In this document: in pieces, positions 25,621 through 33,136 of the stretch
Position numbering within the stretch: the stretch's first letter is position 1
How the letters are laid out: every line of letters begins with the position of its first letter
Assembly: GCF_900142005.1 (NCBI RefSeq)
Contig: NZ_FQZL01000004.1
Coordinates: forward strand, 248,001-312,000
Direction: 5' to 3'
Length of the DNA stretch: 64,000 nucleotides
Source: Dethiosulfatibacter aminovorans DSM 17477
GTDB lineage: Bacteria > Bacillota > Clostridia > Tissierellales > Dethiosulfatibacteraceae
Made by a program: the position numbers and the translations under genes
Notes under the pieces: generated by a model
Told to the model about the DNA's origin: nothing
The model's input: the letters and a program-made list of their open reading frames with translations, nothing else
Databases searched by the model: none

Positions 25621-26637
25621 CTAATCCAACAGTTCCCGGAGCAATGCCATAACCGTTTCAAGCTCCCTTGTTTCATCGGAATTTCTTTCTATCTCCATTG
25701 CTTCCTCGGTAAGTCTTATGCAATCAATGACTTTTTCCTTGTCGAAGCTTTTTCCTGAAGTTTCAAAATCCTGGGACAAATAATCCAGTTCCATATCAGT
25801 TCCCAGCCTCAATCGGCATCTGACTAATGACTTGATGCAATCTACGGGACAATCAGGACCTTTGCAGTTTACACATGCTCCTGTACCAAGGCAGACTGAA
25901 TCTATTTTTGAATTCATCAAAACATAGTATTCCTGGAGTTCTCTGAACCTTGCCTTGAGTGCGGATTCCATTCCCTGCCTTTTCATCCTGACAATGGAAT
26001 AGGTTGACATTGCCAATGCCACAGATACTATCAACAGGAACAGTACAATGTTGGTTGTTGTAAGATATCTTACGGGAACAGAGTTGTATAGCTTAACCAG
26101 GCCTAATCCCATGAATATGACAGATGCAAAAATCTTAACTGTCAGCTCCGGAATCCTTCCGCCTATATATCGGCCTACTATTATACCAAGAAGTCCTGTG
26201 GCAAGCATTCCTGAAACAGTTCCCGCAAGGGTAAGAACCGGGACTGATGAATCTATTGCAAGTGCAACGGCGGTCAGCTGTGTCTTATCGCCGAGTTCGC
26301 CTATGAAAAATGCCACAGCCACAGTTAAAACAGGACCAAATCCCTTTGTTTTTCCGGAATCTTCATCATCCTCATCCTCAACTCTCAATGTCCATATGGA
26401 AAATCCCACAAAGGCAGCCCCTGCAATCATTTGTATTATTACTCCATCTATAAAGCTGGATATATATATTCCAAGAGCTATGGCAAGGCTGTGATTCAGG
26501 AATGCTCCTATTCCTATGCCGGTTAGTACGCTTATCAGTCTGTACTGTGTTGCAAAGGCCAGTGCAAGAAGTTGTGTCTTGTCTCCCATTTCAGCCAGGA
26601 ATATCAGACTGAAGGCTTTAATAAATTCATTTATCAT
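25621..26637 (-). CDS. GDT1/TMEM165 (UPF0016) family cation transporter with cysteine-rich tail
   Basis: The 338-residue protein has two repeats of the family motif E-X-G-D-K-T-Q ('AEMGDKTQ' near residue 16 and 'GELGDKTQ' near 112), each in a three-span unit, as in Mn2+ exporters and TMEM165. After the last membrane segment it continues for about 125 residues with a cluster of six cysteines ('CLGTGACVNCKGPDCPVDC' plus one more), not found in the standard family, which ends after the second repeat. I prefer the ATG at 26637 over a TTG at 26652. No manganese riboswitch is visible in the short leader. The tail may bind metal and regulate transport. Confidence 0.82.
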   Translation of the reverse strand: MINEFIKAFSLIFLAEMGDKTQLLALAFATQYRLISVLTGIGIGAFLNHSLAIALGIYISSFIDGVIIQMIAGAAFVGFSIWTLRVEDEDDEDSGKTKGFGPVLTVAVAFFIGELGDKTQLTAVALAIDSSVPVLTLAGTVSGMLATGLLGIIVGRYIGGRIPELTVKIFASVIFMGLGLVKLYNSVPVRYLTTTNIVLFLLIVSVALAMSTYSIVRMKRQGMESALKARFRELQEYYVLMNSKIDSVCLGTGACVNCKGPDCPVDCIKSLVRCRLRLGTDMELDYLSQDFETSGKSFDKEKVIDCIRLTEEAMEIERNSDETRELETVMALLRELLD

Positions 26638-26822
26638 CGTTTGACCGTCCAAAAAATTTAAATTAAAGTTTCATTGGGTCTATATTATATCATCAAACTG
26701 TACCTATACAAGAATTTTATCCTGGAATCAATTAATGACATATGTCTGAAATGGGTTTATAATATAAAGTACGGATCAATTTTTATGAGTAAAAAGGTGA
26801 GGGCGAAAGGAAGTGTAAATAG

Positions 26823-27299
26823 ATGTATTATATTGCAGGTGTTTTTCTGGCATTGTCATTTTTTAAAAGCAGGAAAAAAACAAAAATGGCATTAAAAAAG
26901 GCGTGGAAGTCCTTTGCAAATATCTTCCCCAAGTTTCTGGGAGTAATAATTTTTGTGGGAATCATGCTTGCGATTTTTGATGAAGAAACGGTATCAAGGG
27001 TCATAGGGGCAGAGTCGGGAGCATTGGGAGTAGCCATTGCAAGTATAGTCGGATCAATTACCCTTATTCCAGGGTTTATAGCATTTCCCATGGCAAAGGT
27101 CCTCTTGGACAACGGAGCAGGCATAATGCAGATAGGTGTCTTCATATCTACATTGATGATGGTTGGTATAGCTACATTCCCGGTTGAAGTGGAATATTTC
27201 GGCAAAAAGGTTGCCATAATGAGGAATGTAATGTCCTATTTTCTGTCTTTCATAGTAGCATATATTATAGGAAAGGTGGTAGGTGGAGTATGGTTCTAA
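26823..27299 (+). CDS. UPF0718/ArsP-type permease, N-terminal half protein
   Basis: The 158-residue membrane protein resembles the first half of YraQ/ArsP-like permeases. It has an N-terminal span, then 'ALKKAWKSFANIFPKFLGV' and three or four further hydrophobic stretches including 'GSITLIPGFIAFPMA'. AAGGAAG precedes the ATG by about ten bases. The stop overlaps the next gene by ten bases. Full-length family members are about 300 residues, so this and the following protein together make one transporter. Some relatives export organoarsenicals, but the substrate here is unknown. Confidence 0.78.
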   Translation: MYYIAGVFLALSFFKSRKKTKMALKKAWKSFANIFPKFLGVIIFVGIMLAIFDEETVSRVIGAESGALGVAIASIVGSITLIPGFIAFPMAKVLLDNGAGIMQIGVFISTLMMVGIATFPVEVEYFGKKVAIMRNVMSYFLSFIVAYIIGKVVGGVWF

Positions 27300-27817
27300 A
27301 AAAATACAGATTTCCAATCGTAGCTATAATAGCAATGGCAGTCATGTTTGCAGTCGACAAAGAGCTGGGGAAAAAGGCTGTCACCGTAACGACAGATTCC
27401 CTTTTTCAAATGCTGTCTGTCCTTCCTGCGGTGTTCATTCTCATAGGCCTTATGGATGTATGGGTGCCAAGGGAGACCATGATAAAGTATCTTGGCGAGC
27501 ATTCGGGAATAAGGGGAGTCATAATTTCCTTCATAATGGGTTCGGCAACCATGGGTCCTCTCTACGGTGCCTTTCCCGTGGCTGCCGTTCTTATGAAAAA
27601 GGGAGCGAAGTTCTCAAACATACTCATTTTCATAGGGGCATGGTCGACAACCAAGGTACCCATGTTCATGTTCGAGTTCAATTCCCTTGGGCCAAGGTTT
27701 GCAGTAACCAGACTGGTAGTTGACGTCATAGGTATAATAATAATCTCCTACGCAATAAACAGGATGCTCTCGAGGAAGAGCATAGAAGAGATATATGAAA
27801 AAGCTGAGAGCTTTTAG
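27290..27817 (+). CDS. UPF0718/ArsP-type permease, C-terminal half protein
   Basis: The 175-residue membrane protein resembles the second half of UPF0718 permeases, with about five hydrophobic segments and 'GSATMGPLYGAFPVAAVLM', which mirrors the 'GSITLIPGFIAFPMA' element of the partner and suggests internal duplication. It begins within the end of the partner gene. The pair is expressed as two polypeptides rather than through a frameshift, since both have plausible ribosome sites. Substrate unknown. Confidence 0.78.
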   Translation: MVLKKYRFPIVAIIAMAVMFAVDKELGKKAVTVTTDSLFQMLSVLPAVFILIGLMDVWVPRETMIKYLGEHSGIRGVIISFIMGSATMGPLYGAFPVAAVLMKKGAKFSNILIFIGAWSTTKVPMFMFEFNSLGPRFAVTRLVVDVIGIIIISYAINRMLSRKSIEEIYEKAESF

Positions 27818-27908
27818 TTGAATATTGGAGATTAAAAATATGTAAAAATATTGTAAACCAGCGTTAAAAATAGCTGTGAACTATTGATTTTTATTCTATT
27901 TTGAATAA

Positions 27909-28124
27909 TATAATAGAAGACGTAATACATTAGACGTATTTGAAGATGTAAACAGCCATCATCGGAAGACTTGATGTCCGGGGGGACAAAAAGAGAATCG
28001 GAAACGCGGGTAATTGAAAAAGGAATGATTAAAATATGCAACACTGCAGCAGACAATCGACTGTGCTGCAGAAGTTCTTACGAAGATGGAAACGGCGGGC
28101 CTTGCCCGCCAATTTTATTTTTTT
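27909..28124 (+). ncRNA. Possible structured RNA transcript of about 200 bases
   Basis: The 328 bases between 27817 and 28146 hold no convincing gene. A TATAAT at 27909-27914 could start a transcript near 27921; it would end at a good terminator with GGCGGGC paired to GCCCGCC (28094-28110) and a T-rich tail. Inside are a TGTCC/GGACA hairpin at 28975-minus-1000, that is 27975-27988, and an eight-base stem CTGCAGCA/TGCTGCAG at 28044-28071. I do not recognise the family. It could also be the 3' tail of the permease transcript. A 73-codon frame at 27971 overlaps the hairpins and looks like chance. Confidence 0.45.
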
Positions 28125-28145
28125 GGAATCCTTATTGCACTGCAG

Positions 28146-30305
28146 TTAAATTGATATCCGGTCGAGTTCGTAGAGGCCGTATTTCTTTATGATGTTCATA
28201 AGCTTCATAGGATAGGATGGATCCGTTGCATAGCCTGCCCTCCTGATGGCATAGGCTCCGAGAGTCCAGTCGTGCATGACTTCCCTGAATCCTGCATACC
28301 TTTCCTTTTGAAGGAAGGCTTTGTGGTCCTTCCAGCTTTCATAAGGCGTATTGTATGACCTGAAGTAATCGTCGACCCTGAAGGAAACGCCGTTGTAGAC
28401 CTCCCAGGTGTTTGCTATGATTGAACCATTTGTTCCGGTCCCCTTTATTCCGAAAAGGTTGTTGGAGAAGGTTCCTTCGTACTTGTCTACAGGTATGTAC
28501 TGGCCCCATCCCGATTCATGGATTGCCTGGGCTGTCTGAAAGGCAGCCGACATTCCTGTTTTTTTGTATGACTCCACAGCCATTTCAGATACGAAATCCT
28601 TGAATTCCGACTTGTCCATAAGGGGTCTTGAACTGTAGGTTTTTCCAGTGTATACACTGAGGTTCATGTATTCACTGTCTATTGCCCTGCCTTCCATGTA
28701 TCCTCTTGCAAAGATGCTGACCCTTCCTGCATCTCCTTCCTTTGGAACATAATTCAGCTTGCTGTCCCTGTCGATTTCCCCCAGCATTCGCAAGACACCT
28801 GTGTCCCTGTTTTTCAAATAGTATTGTATATTTTCCATCCCTGCATTGTTGACGGAATAGATGTCCACAGGGGAAGTGATGACCTGGTTGGGTCCTATGC
28901 CCTTTATGATAAGGTTTGGGCTTGTGTCCACGGTCACATGGACAGGGGCACTTTCATAATAGCTGCCGTCAAGTTCCTTTGCATCCATTTCTTTGGCATA
29001 GTCGGTGCTTCTCGAAGCGACAGGCATGCTGCCATCTCTTGAATCCTTTACTCGTACCTTAAGGTCGAACTCGCCTTCCAGTCCGTCTGCGGCGGAAGGA
29101 AACCATTCATAGCTTCCGTAGGGTATTGTCTTCAGTATCCTCTCCACTCCCGTATTCCTGTCAACAGCGATGAATTGTGTTTCATCCACATCGAAATTCC
29201 TGGATGCAATGAGCGTTACGGGAGTGTTTATAATCATTCCTTCCGATACGCCCTTCAGTTTCAGTATCCTTTTTACATCCATTGTTATATAGACATCTTC
29301 GCTTTCATAGATGTTTCCGTCATTATCGTAGGCAATTGCCGTCATGATGTAGTCGCCGGATTCGTAGAAGCCGGGAGTCCATGTGTAGCTGTCGTAGGGG
29401 TCAACTGTACCGCTATATATTATCTTCTTGTTTTCCAGATTTACGAATTCATATTCCACATATGATGCAAGGAAGTTCATCTCCGGTGTCATGGTTATAC
29501 TGTCGTAGTGTCTGCTGTGGTCGGCTATTTCAGGAAGAACGACTTCAGGTTCCACATCCATTGTTACGGCTGCAGCATCGGCTTCAATGATGTTTCCATC
29601 CTCATCACAGACCACTGCAACAAGGACCATGTCTCCCTTGTCTTCCATATGAGGAATGAAGGTGAAGGTGGAATCGGAAAGCTTGCCACGTCCCCGTATG
29701 AATCCGGACCCCGTTTTACTGTCGAGAAGCAGAAGCCTCAGTTCTCCGTCCATGCTTGTGTATTTTCCAGGTATGTCTACTGTTATTTCTCTTGAGCCCC
29801 CTATGGTTGTTCCGTCCTCCAGTACGATGTCGAGGCCGTAGAAGGGTTCAATCTCTGAGGATTTGTTGGAATCCACATATACTATTCTTCCATCTTTATC
29901 CCATTCTATTCCTATTCCCAGGGCATTGCTGACAAGCCTCAGGGGGACATAGGTCCTGTCGTTAATGATGCGGGGAGCCACGTCGCTTATCTGGTAGTGA
30001 ATACCCCTGTCGTATTGAATAAGCTTGCTGTCGATCATAAGCCTGAGATTGTCATCTCCCCTTGTTACTTCTACAGTCCTGGTTTCACTGTTCCATGAAA
30101 CTTCAGCCCCTATTTCATCGGAAATAAACCGTATGGGTACAAGGGTTCTGTCATTCTCGATTACAGGTTCAGACAGATGCGTTATGTCATTGCCGTCCAC
30201 AACAAGGTGTATACCATCGGATGCATGTGCTTCTATGTTTGCAGACGGATATGTCACAGAAATAGTTAGTAATGTCATTAGAAATATAATGATTATTTGC
30301 TTCAT
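28146..30305 (-). CDS. Secreted glucosaminidase with copper-amine-oxidase-like N-terminal domain
   Basis: The 719-residue protein has a signal peptide (about residues 1-27), two stalk-like 'copper amine oxidase N-terminal' repeats to about residue 140 ('RTLVPIRFISDEIGAEVSW', 'RTYVPLRLVSNALG'), about 400 residues of repeated beta-rich modules, and a C-terminal peptidoglycan glucosaminidase domain from about 575. The catalytic glutamate is in 'QAIHESGWGQY', with 'NNLFGIKGTG' after it, as in FlgJ and Bax-type enzymes. It probably cleaves cell wall glycan outside the membrane during growth or separation. The start at 30305 follows AAGGTGA; an ATG at 30320 has none. Confidence 0.87.
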   Translation of the reverse strand: MKQIIIIFLMTLLTISVTYPSANIEAHASDGIHLVVDGNDITHLSEPVIENDRTLVPIRFISDEIGAEVSWNSETRTVEVTRGDDNLRLMIDSKLIQYDRGIHYQISDVAPRIINDRTYVPLRLVSNALGIGIEWDKDGRIVYVDSNKSSEIEPFYGLDIVLEDGTTIGGSREITVDIPGKYTSMDGELRLLLLDSKTGSGFIRGRGKLSDSTFTFIPHMEDKGDMVLVAVVCDEDGNIIEADAAAVTMDVEPEVVLPEIADHSRHYDSITMTPEMNFLASYVEYEFVNLENKKIIYSGTVDPYDSYTWTPGFYESGDYIMTAIAYDNDGNIYESEDVYITMDVKRILKLKGVSEGMIINTPVTLIASRNFDVDETQFIAVDRNTGVERILKTIPYGSYEWFPSAADGLEGEFDLKVRVKDSRDGSMPVASRSTDYAKEMDAKELDGSYYESAPVHVTVDTSPNLIIKGIGPNQVITSPVDIYSVNNAGMENIQYYLKNRDTGVLRMLGEIDRDSKLNYVPKEGDAGRVSIFARGYMEGRAIDSEYMNLSVYTGKTYSSRPLMDKSEFKDFVSEMAVESYKKTGMSAAFQTAQAIHESGWGQYIPVDKYEGTFSNNLFGIKGTGTNGSIIANTWEVYNGVSFRVDDYFRSYNTPYESWKDHKAFLQKERYAGFREVMHDWTLGAYAIRRAGYATDPSYPMKLMNIIKKYGLYELDRISI

Positions 30306-30384
30306 ACATATCACCTTCATAGTTATATTATATCACTGTATTTTTAGTCGAGTATAAGAGATTGAAGTAGTATATGGCAGGACA

Positions 30385-30429
30385 TAAAAAACAAGGTGAA
30401 TTTAAAATCTCAATTTAAATTCACCTTGC
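30385..30429 (-). terminator. Terminator of the second cysteine hydrolase gene
   Basis: On the minus strand CAAGGTGAATTTAAA pairs with its complement around a seven-base loop and is followed by six T residues. It lies about 75 bases past the stop at 30505 and separates that gene from the glucosaminidase promoter. Confidence 0.85.
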
Positions 30430-30504
30430 TTTCTTGTCGACTTGATAATTGGTAGGAACTATATCATGTATTCCATATTGATCAAAAAAGTAGTTGTTCT
30501 TTAG

Positions 30505-31047
30505 TTACTTAACCAGGTTGGAAATGGTCTTGAACGTACTGTTGCCTGCATATCTGCACAGCTCAAACAGTATGGATTCATAGGTTGTAACTATAGCTCC
30601 TGCCTGTCTCATTCTTTCGACGGCTATTCTTTTGTCGTTTTCCTTCCTTGAGGATACGCAATCCTCAACTAAAACAGGAACACAGCCCTTTTCCAGCATG
30701 TCTATGACTGTTTGCTGAACGCATATGTGTGATTCTACACCCGCTACGATGATCCATTTCTTGTCCATTTTGTTCAATATTCCATCTATGGATGCTTCAT
30801 CACAGCAGCTGAATGACATTTTTTCCAGATATTCACATTCTCCAAGTATTTCGGATATGTTGTCCACAGTGTGTCCAATCCCTTTGGGATACTGTTCGCT
30901 TACAAAATAGGGTATCCCAAGAGCCGTCAAGCCTTTAATGAGTATTTCCGTATTCTTAAGCAGCTCATCTTTTTCATGCATGTGTGGGACCAGCCTTTCC
31001 TGCAGGTCGATTATTATTGCTCCCGTGTTTTCTTTTAGAATTCGCAT
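30505..31047 (-). CDS. Isochorismatase-like cysteine hydrolase, YcaC/ISOC1 type
   Basis: The 180-residue protein has the family triad in Asp14 ('IIIDLQERL'), a lysine in 'YLEKMSFSCC' and the nucleophile in 'GVESHICVQQT' near residue 111. Unlike the copy at 16236 it lacks the long insertions and matches the short YcaC/ISOC1 group, whose substrate is mostly unknown. GGAGTAAGAT precedes the ATG. It is monocistronic with its own terminator and lies at the edge of the AT-rich accessory island. No neighbour suggests a pathway. Confidence 0.82.
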   Translation of the reverse strand: MRILKENTGAIIIDLQERLVPHMHEKDELLKNTEILIKGLTALGIPYFVSEQYPKGIGHTVDNISEILGECEYLEKMSFSCCDEASIDGILNKMDKKWIIVAGVESHICVQQTVIDMLEKGCVPVLVEDCVSSRKENDKRIAVERMRQAGAIVTTYESILFELCRYAGNSTFKTISNLVK

Positions 31048-31128
31048 TTTTATCTTACTCCTTTAGCTTTGTTAGTGCCATGGACTCTGATGAAGGTTGA
31101 AGGTTTCAGAGGCTCGTTTCTTTTTTGG

Positions 31129-32781
31129 CTACAACTCTATAATTTTATCACAGTTTGATAGTATTTTCATATCATGGCTTATGATTATTGTAATAATATC
31201 TTTCGCTAATCGATTGAAGGTTTCAAATATTTTCGCTTCGCTTTCAGAATCAAGGTTGGCGGTTGCTTCGTCCAATATAATAACGTCAGGTTGATTGATT
31301 AGAACACGTGCAATTGCTATTCTCTGTTTTTGTCCTACTGAAAGACTGTCTCCGTAGTTTTTCACCTGGTAAAAGATACCGTCAGGCAGTTCATAAACAA
31401 AACCGGCGCTTGACAGGTCCAGTGCCTTCATGGCCATAAGTTTCTTATCGTCAAAGCTGAGTTCTGCTTCCTTGTCTTTATCCAATCCAAGCAAAACATT
31501 ATTTAAAATGCTGTCGTTCATTAATAAAGGCTCTTGGGCAACATATCCTATTTTGTTTCTGATATTGTTGACATCATATTCCATGATGTCAAGACCGTTG
31601 ATTTTGATTAGACCTGACTGGGGTGAATAAAGCCTCAGCATTAATTTGGCAACTGTAGACTTTCCTTTTCCGGAGATTCCTTTCAGTCCTATGCAATTGC
31701 AATCCATTATTTCAAGATTCAAATCTTGAATTACTATTTTGTCTGGAGATTGCGGATAACGGAAGGAAACATTATCAAATTCAATGTTTCTTATTTTTTG
31801 CAGAGTCTTTGTTCCGCTCTCTTCCGCTTGAATATTCCAGAATTTAACCACTCTATCTAAGGCTACAAGGCCTTGTTGAATTTGAATATTGGTGCCTATG
31901 ATTCTATTGGCAGGCCCAAAAATGAAAGAGATAAAATTGGTAAATGCAACCAAGCTTCCTAATGTAAAAGTTCCTTCAATGATTCTCAGCCCTCCAATAC
32001 CGATGATAATAATTGGAATTAGATCAAGGATAAAAACGGGAAGCACCCCATTTAATATCACATTCCTGGATAGTTCCATATAGGAAGTATAATTGTCAAT
32101 TAAACGAGTATGATATTTTTCTACTCCTAAAATTTCTTTTCCGAATATTTTAAAGACATCGGAAAGCGATAATGATTCTTCAAGTTGAGAAGTCATGAGT
32201 GCTGTCTTTTCATATGTGTCGGATGATTTTTGTTTTATCTTAACAGTGTAATGATAAGTCAACATAATATAGACTGGTAGCAGGGAAAATGTAATTAATG
32301 CCAGTTTTACATCAAGGTAGAGCAGTGCAATAAATCCGAATATGAATTTTAAGATTTCCCTTAGTATTCCTGCAAATGAATTGACGAAAAGAGACTGCAA
32401 AGCCTTTGTATCGTCTTGAATCCTCGATATCAGGTATCCGGTTGTAAATTGTTCCTTCTCTCTTACTTTCATCATTAATATTTTTTTCAAGAGATCGCTT
32501 CGAAGGTCAATAATGATTTTTGAGTTGATTTTTATAAAGATATAGCTTGTAAGATAACTAATGACCTTCTGAAGGATAATAAAAAGCAATAATATTAAAA
32601 GCAGACTGATGAGCATTGTGGTATTTTTGTTTGGAATCAGATCATCAATGATATACCTTGTAATAAATGGTGTTGGCAATAAGAATAAAGATAGAACAAA
32701 AATCCCGACAACGCCAAGGATGATTGATTTCCTGAATTTTGCAAAATAATGCAGTAGAATTTTCATGTTGTTTTTTTCCAT
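31129..32781 (-). CDS. ABC exporter, fused membrane and ATPase domains
   Basis: The 550-residue half-transporter has six membrane segments in residues 15-300 followed by an ATPase domain: Walker A 'GISGKGKST', signature 'LSVGQKQRI', Walker B 'VIILDEATANLD' and the switch histidine in 'IIISHD'. There is no C39 peptidase at the N-terminus. It is of the MsbA/LmrA or peptide-exporter kind. The start at 32781 has AGGCGGA upstream; a longer frame to 32838 crosses the promoter region. It is divergent from a 44-residue peptide gene and a fusion protein gene, sharing a 111-base control region, so it could export that peptide or confer immunity. Confidence 0.85.
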   Translation of the reverse strand: MEKNNMKILLHYFAKFRKSIILGVVGIFVLSLFLLPTPFITRYIIDDLIPNKNTTMLISLLLILLLFIILQKVISYLTSYIFIKINSKIIIDLRSDLLKKILMMKVREKEQFTTGYLISRIQDDTKALQSLFVNSFAGILREILKFIFGFIALLYLDVKLALITFSLLPVYIMLTYHYTVKIKQKSSDTYEKTALMTSQLEESLSLSDVFKIFGKEILGVEKYHTRLIDNYTSYMELSRNVILNGVLPVFILDLIPIIIIGIGGLRIIEGTFTLGSLVAFTNFISFIFGPANRIIGTNIQIQQGLVALDRVVKFWNIQAEESGTKTLQKIRNIEFDNVSFRYPQSPDKIVIQDLNLEIMDCNCIGLKGISGKGKSTVAKLMLRLYSPQSGLIKINGLDIMEYDVNNIRNKIGYVAQEPLLMNDSILNNVLLGLDKDKEAELSFDDKKLMAMKALDLSSAGFVYELPDGIFYQVKNYGDSLSVGQKQRIAIARVLINQPDVIILDEATANLDSESEAKIFETFNRLAKDIITIIISHDMKILSNCDKIIEL

Positions 32782-32822
32782 TAATAGTGTCCGCCTTTTG
32801 AAATATGAAGTGTTAAGTTTTA

Positions 32823-32852
32823 TTGACACAATAATCATATGTAGTATATAAT
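32823..32852 (+). promoter_or_regulatory. Sigma-70-type promoter of the small peptide gene
   Basis: TTGACA at 32823-32828 and TATAAT at 32847-32852 are consensus hexamers with an 18-base spacer. Transcription would begin near 32859, about 34 bases before the peptide ATG. It is the best vegetative promoter in the window and points to strong expression of the short gene. Confidence 0.8.
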
Positions 32853-32892
32853 AAAAAAAGTATTATGTAAATATTGATAGAGGAGATTTGAA

Positions 32893-33027
32893 ATGGCTGC
32901 AGATAACAGAAGAGAATTTGATCATGTTGGACAATTTGTGATTTTGGATTTTGAAAAAAATATTGATGCGACTGATATTGATAATGAAGTTGATAGTGCC
33001 ATCATAAATCAGCAGATTAATCAATAG
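32893..33027 (+). CDS. 44-residue acidic peptide, possible precursor peptide
   Basis: This short gene begins MAADNRREFD and ends SAIINQQINQ. It has a GAGGAG ribosome site and a consensus promoter. Ten of 44 residues are acidic and only three are basic; there is no cysteine, no signal peptide and no membrane span. The C-terminal half is rich in Asp, Asn, Gln and Ile. It is followed by a hairpin and then by a fusion protein of the spermidine-synthase fold, and it faces an ABC exporter. That arrangement resembles loci that make modified peptides, but no known precursor family is recognised. It could instead be a regulator or antitoxin-like protein. Confidence 0.6.
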   Translation: MAADNRREFDHVGQFVILDFEKNIDATDIDNEVDSAIINQQINQ

Positions 33028-33065
33028 TATTTGATTAAGGTAAAAATTAAATTGTTACGAATGAG

Positions 33066-33105
33066 GCACTTTTTCTTATCGGTATCGGTAAGTGGAAGTG
33101 CTTTT
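33066..33105 (+). terminator. Hairpin with short T-run between the peptide gene and the fusion gene
   Basis: GCACTT pairs with AAGTGC, with an additional inner CTTA/TAAG stem, followed by four T residues. It could act as a partial terminator so that the peptide messenger is more abundant than that of the enzyme downstream. Confidence 0.5.
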
Positions 33106-33136
33106 GAAATTAATAAAGCTATTTTAAGGATATGAG

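Noticed and set aside
26652..26822. Manganese riboswitch in the leader of the GDT1 gene
   Set aside because: The gap is short and AT-rich and shows none of the conserved loop sequences.
27971..28192. 73-codon plus-strand frame in the gap after the split permease
   Set aside because: It overlaps hairpins and a terminator, runs into the next gene and lacks a good ribosome site.
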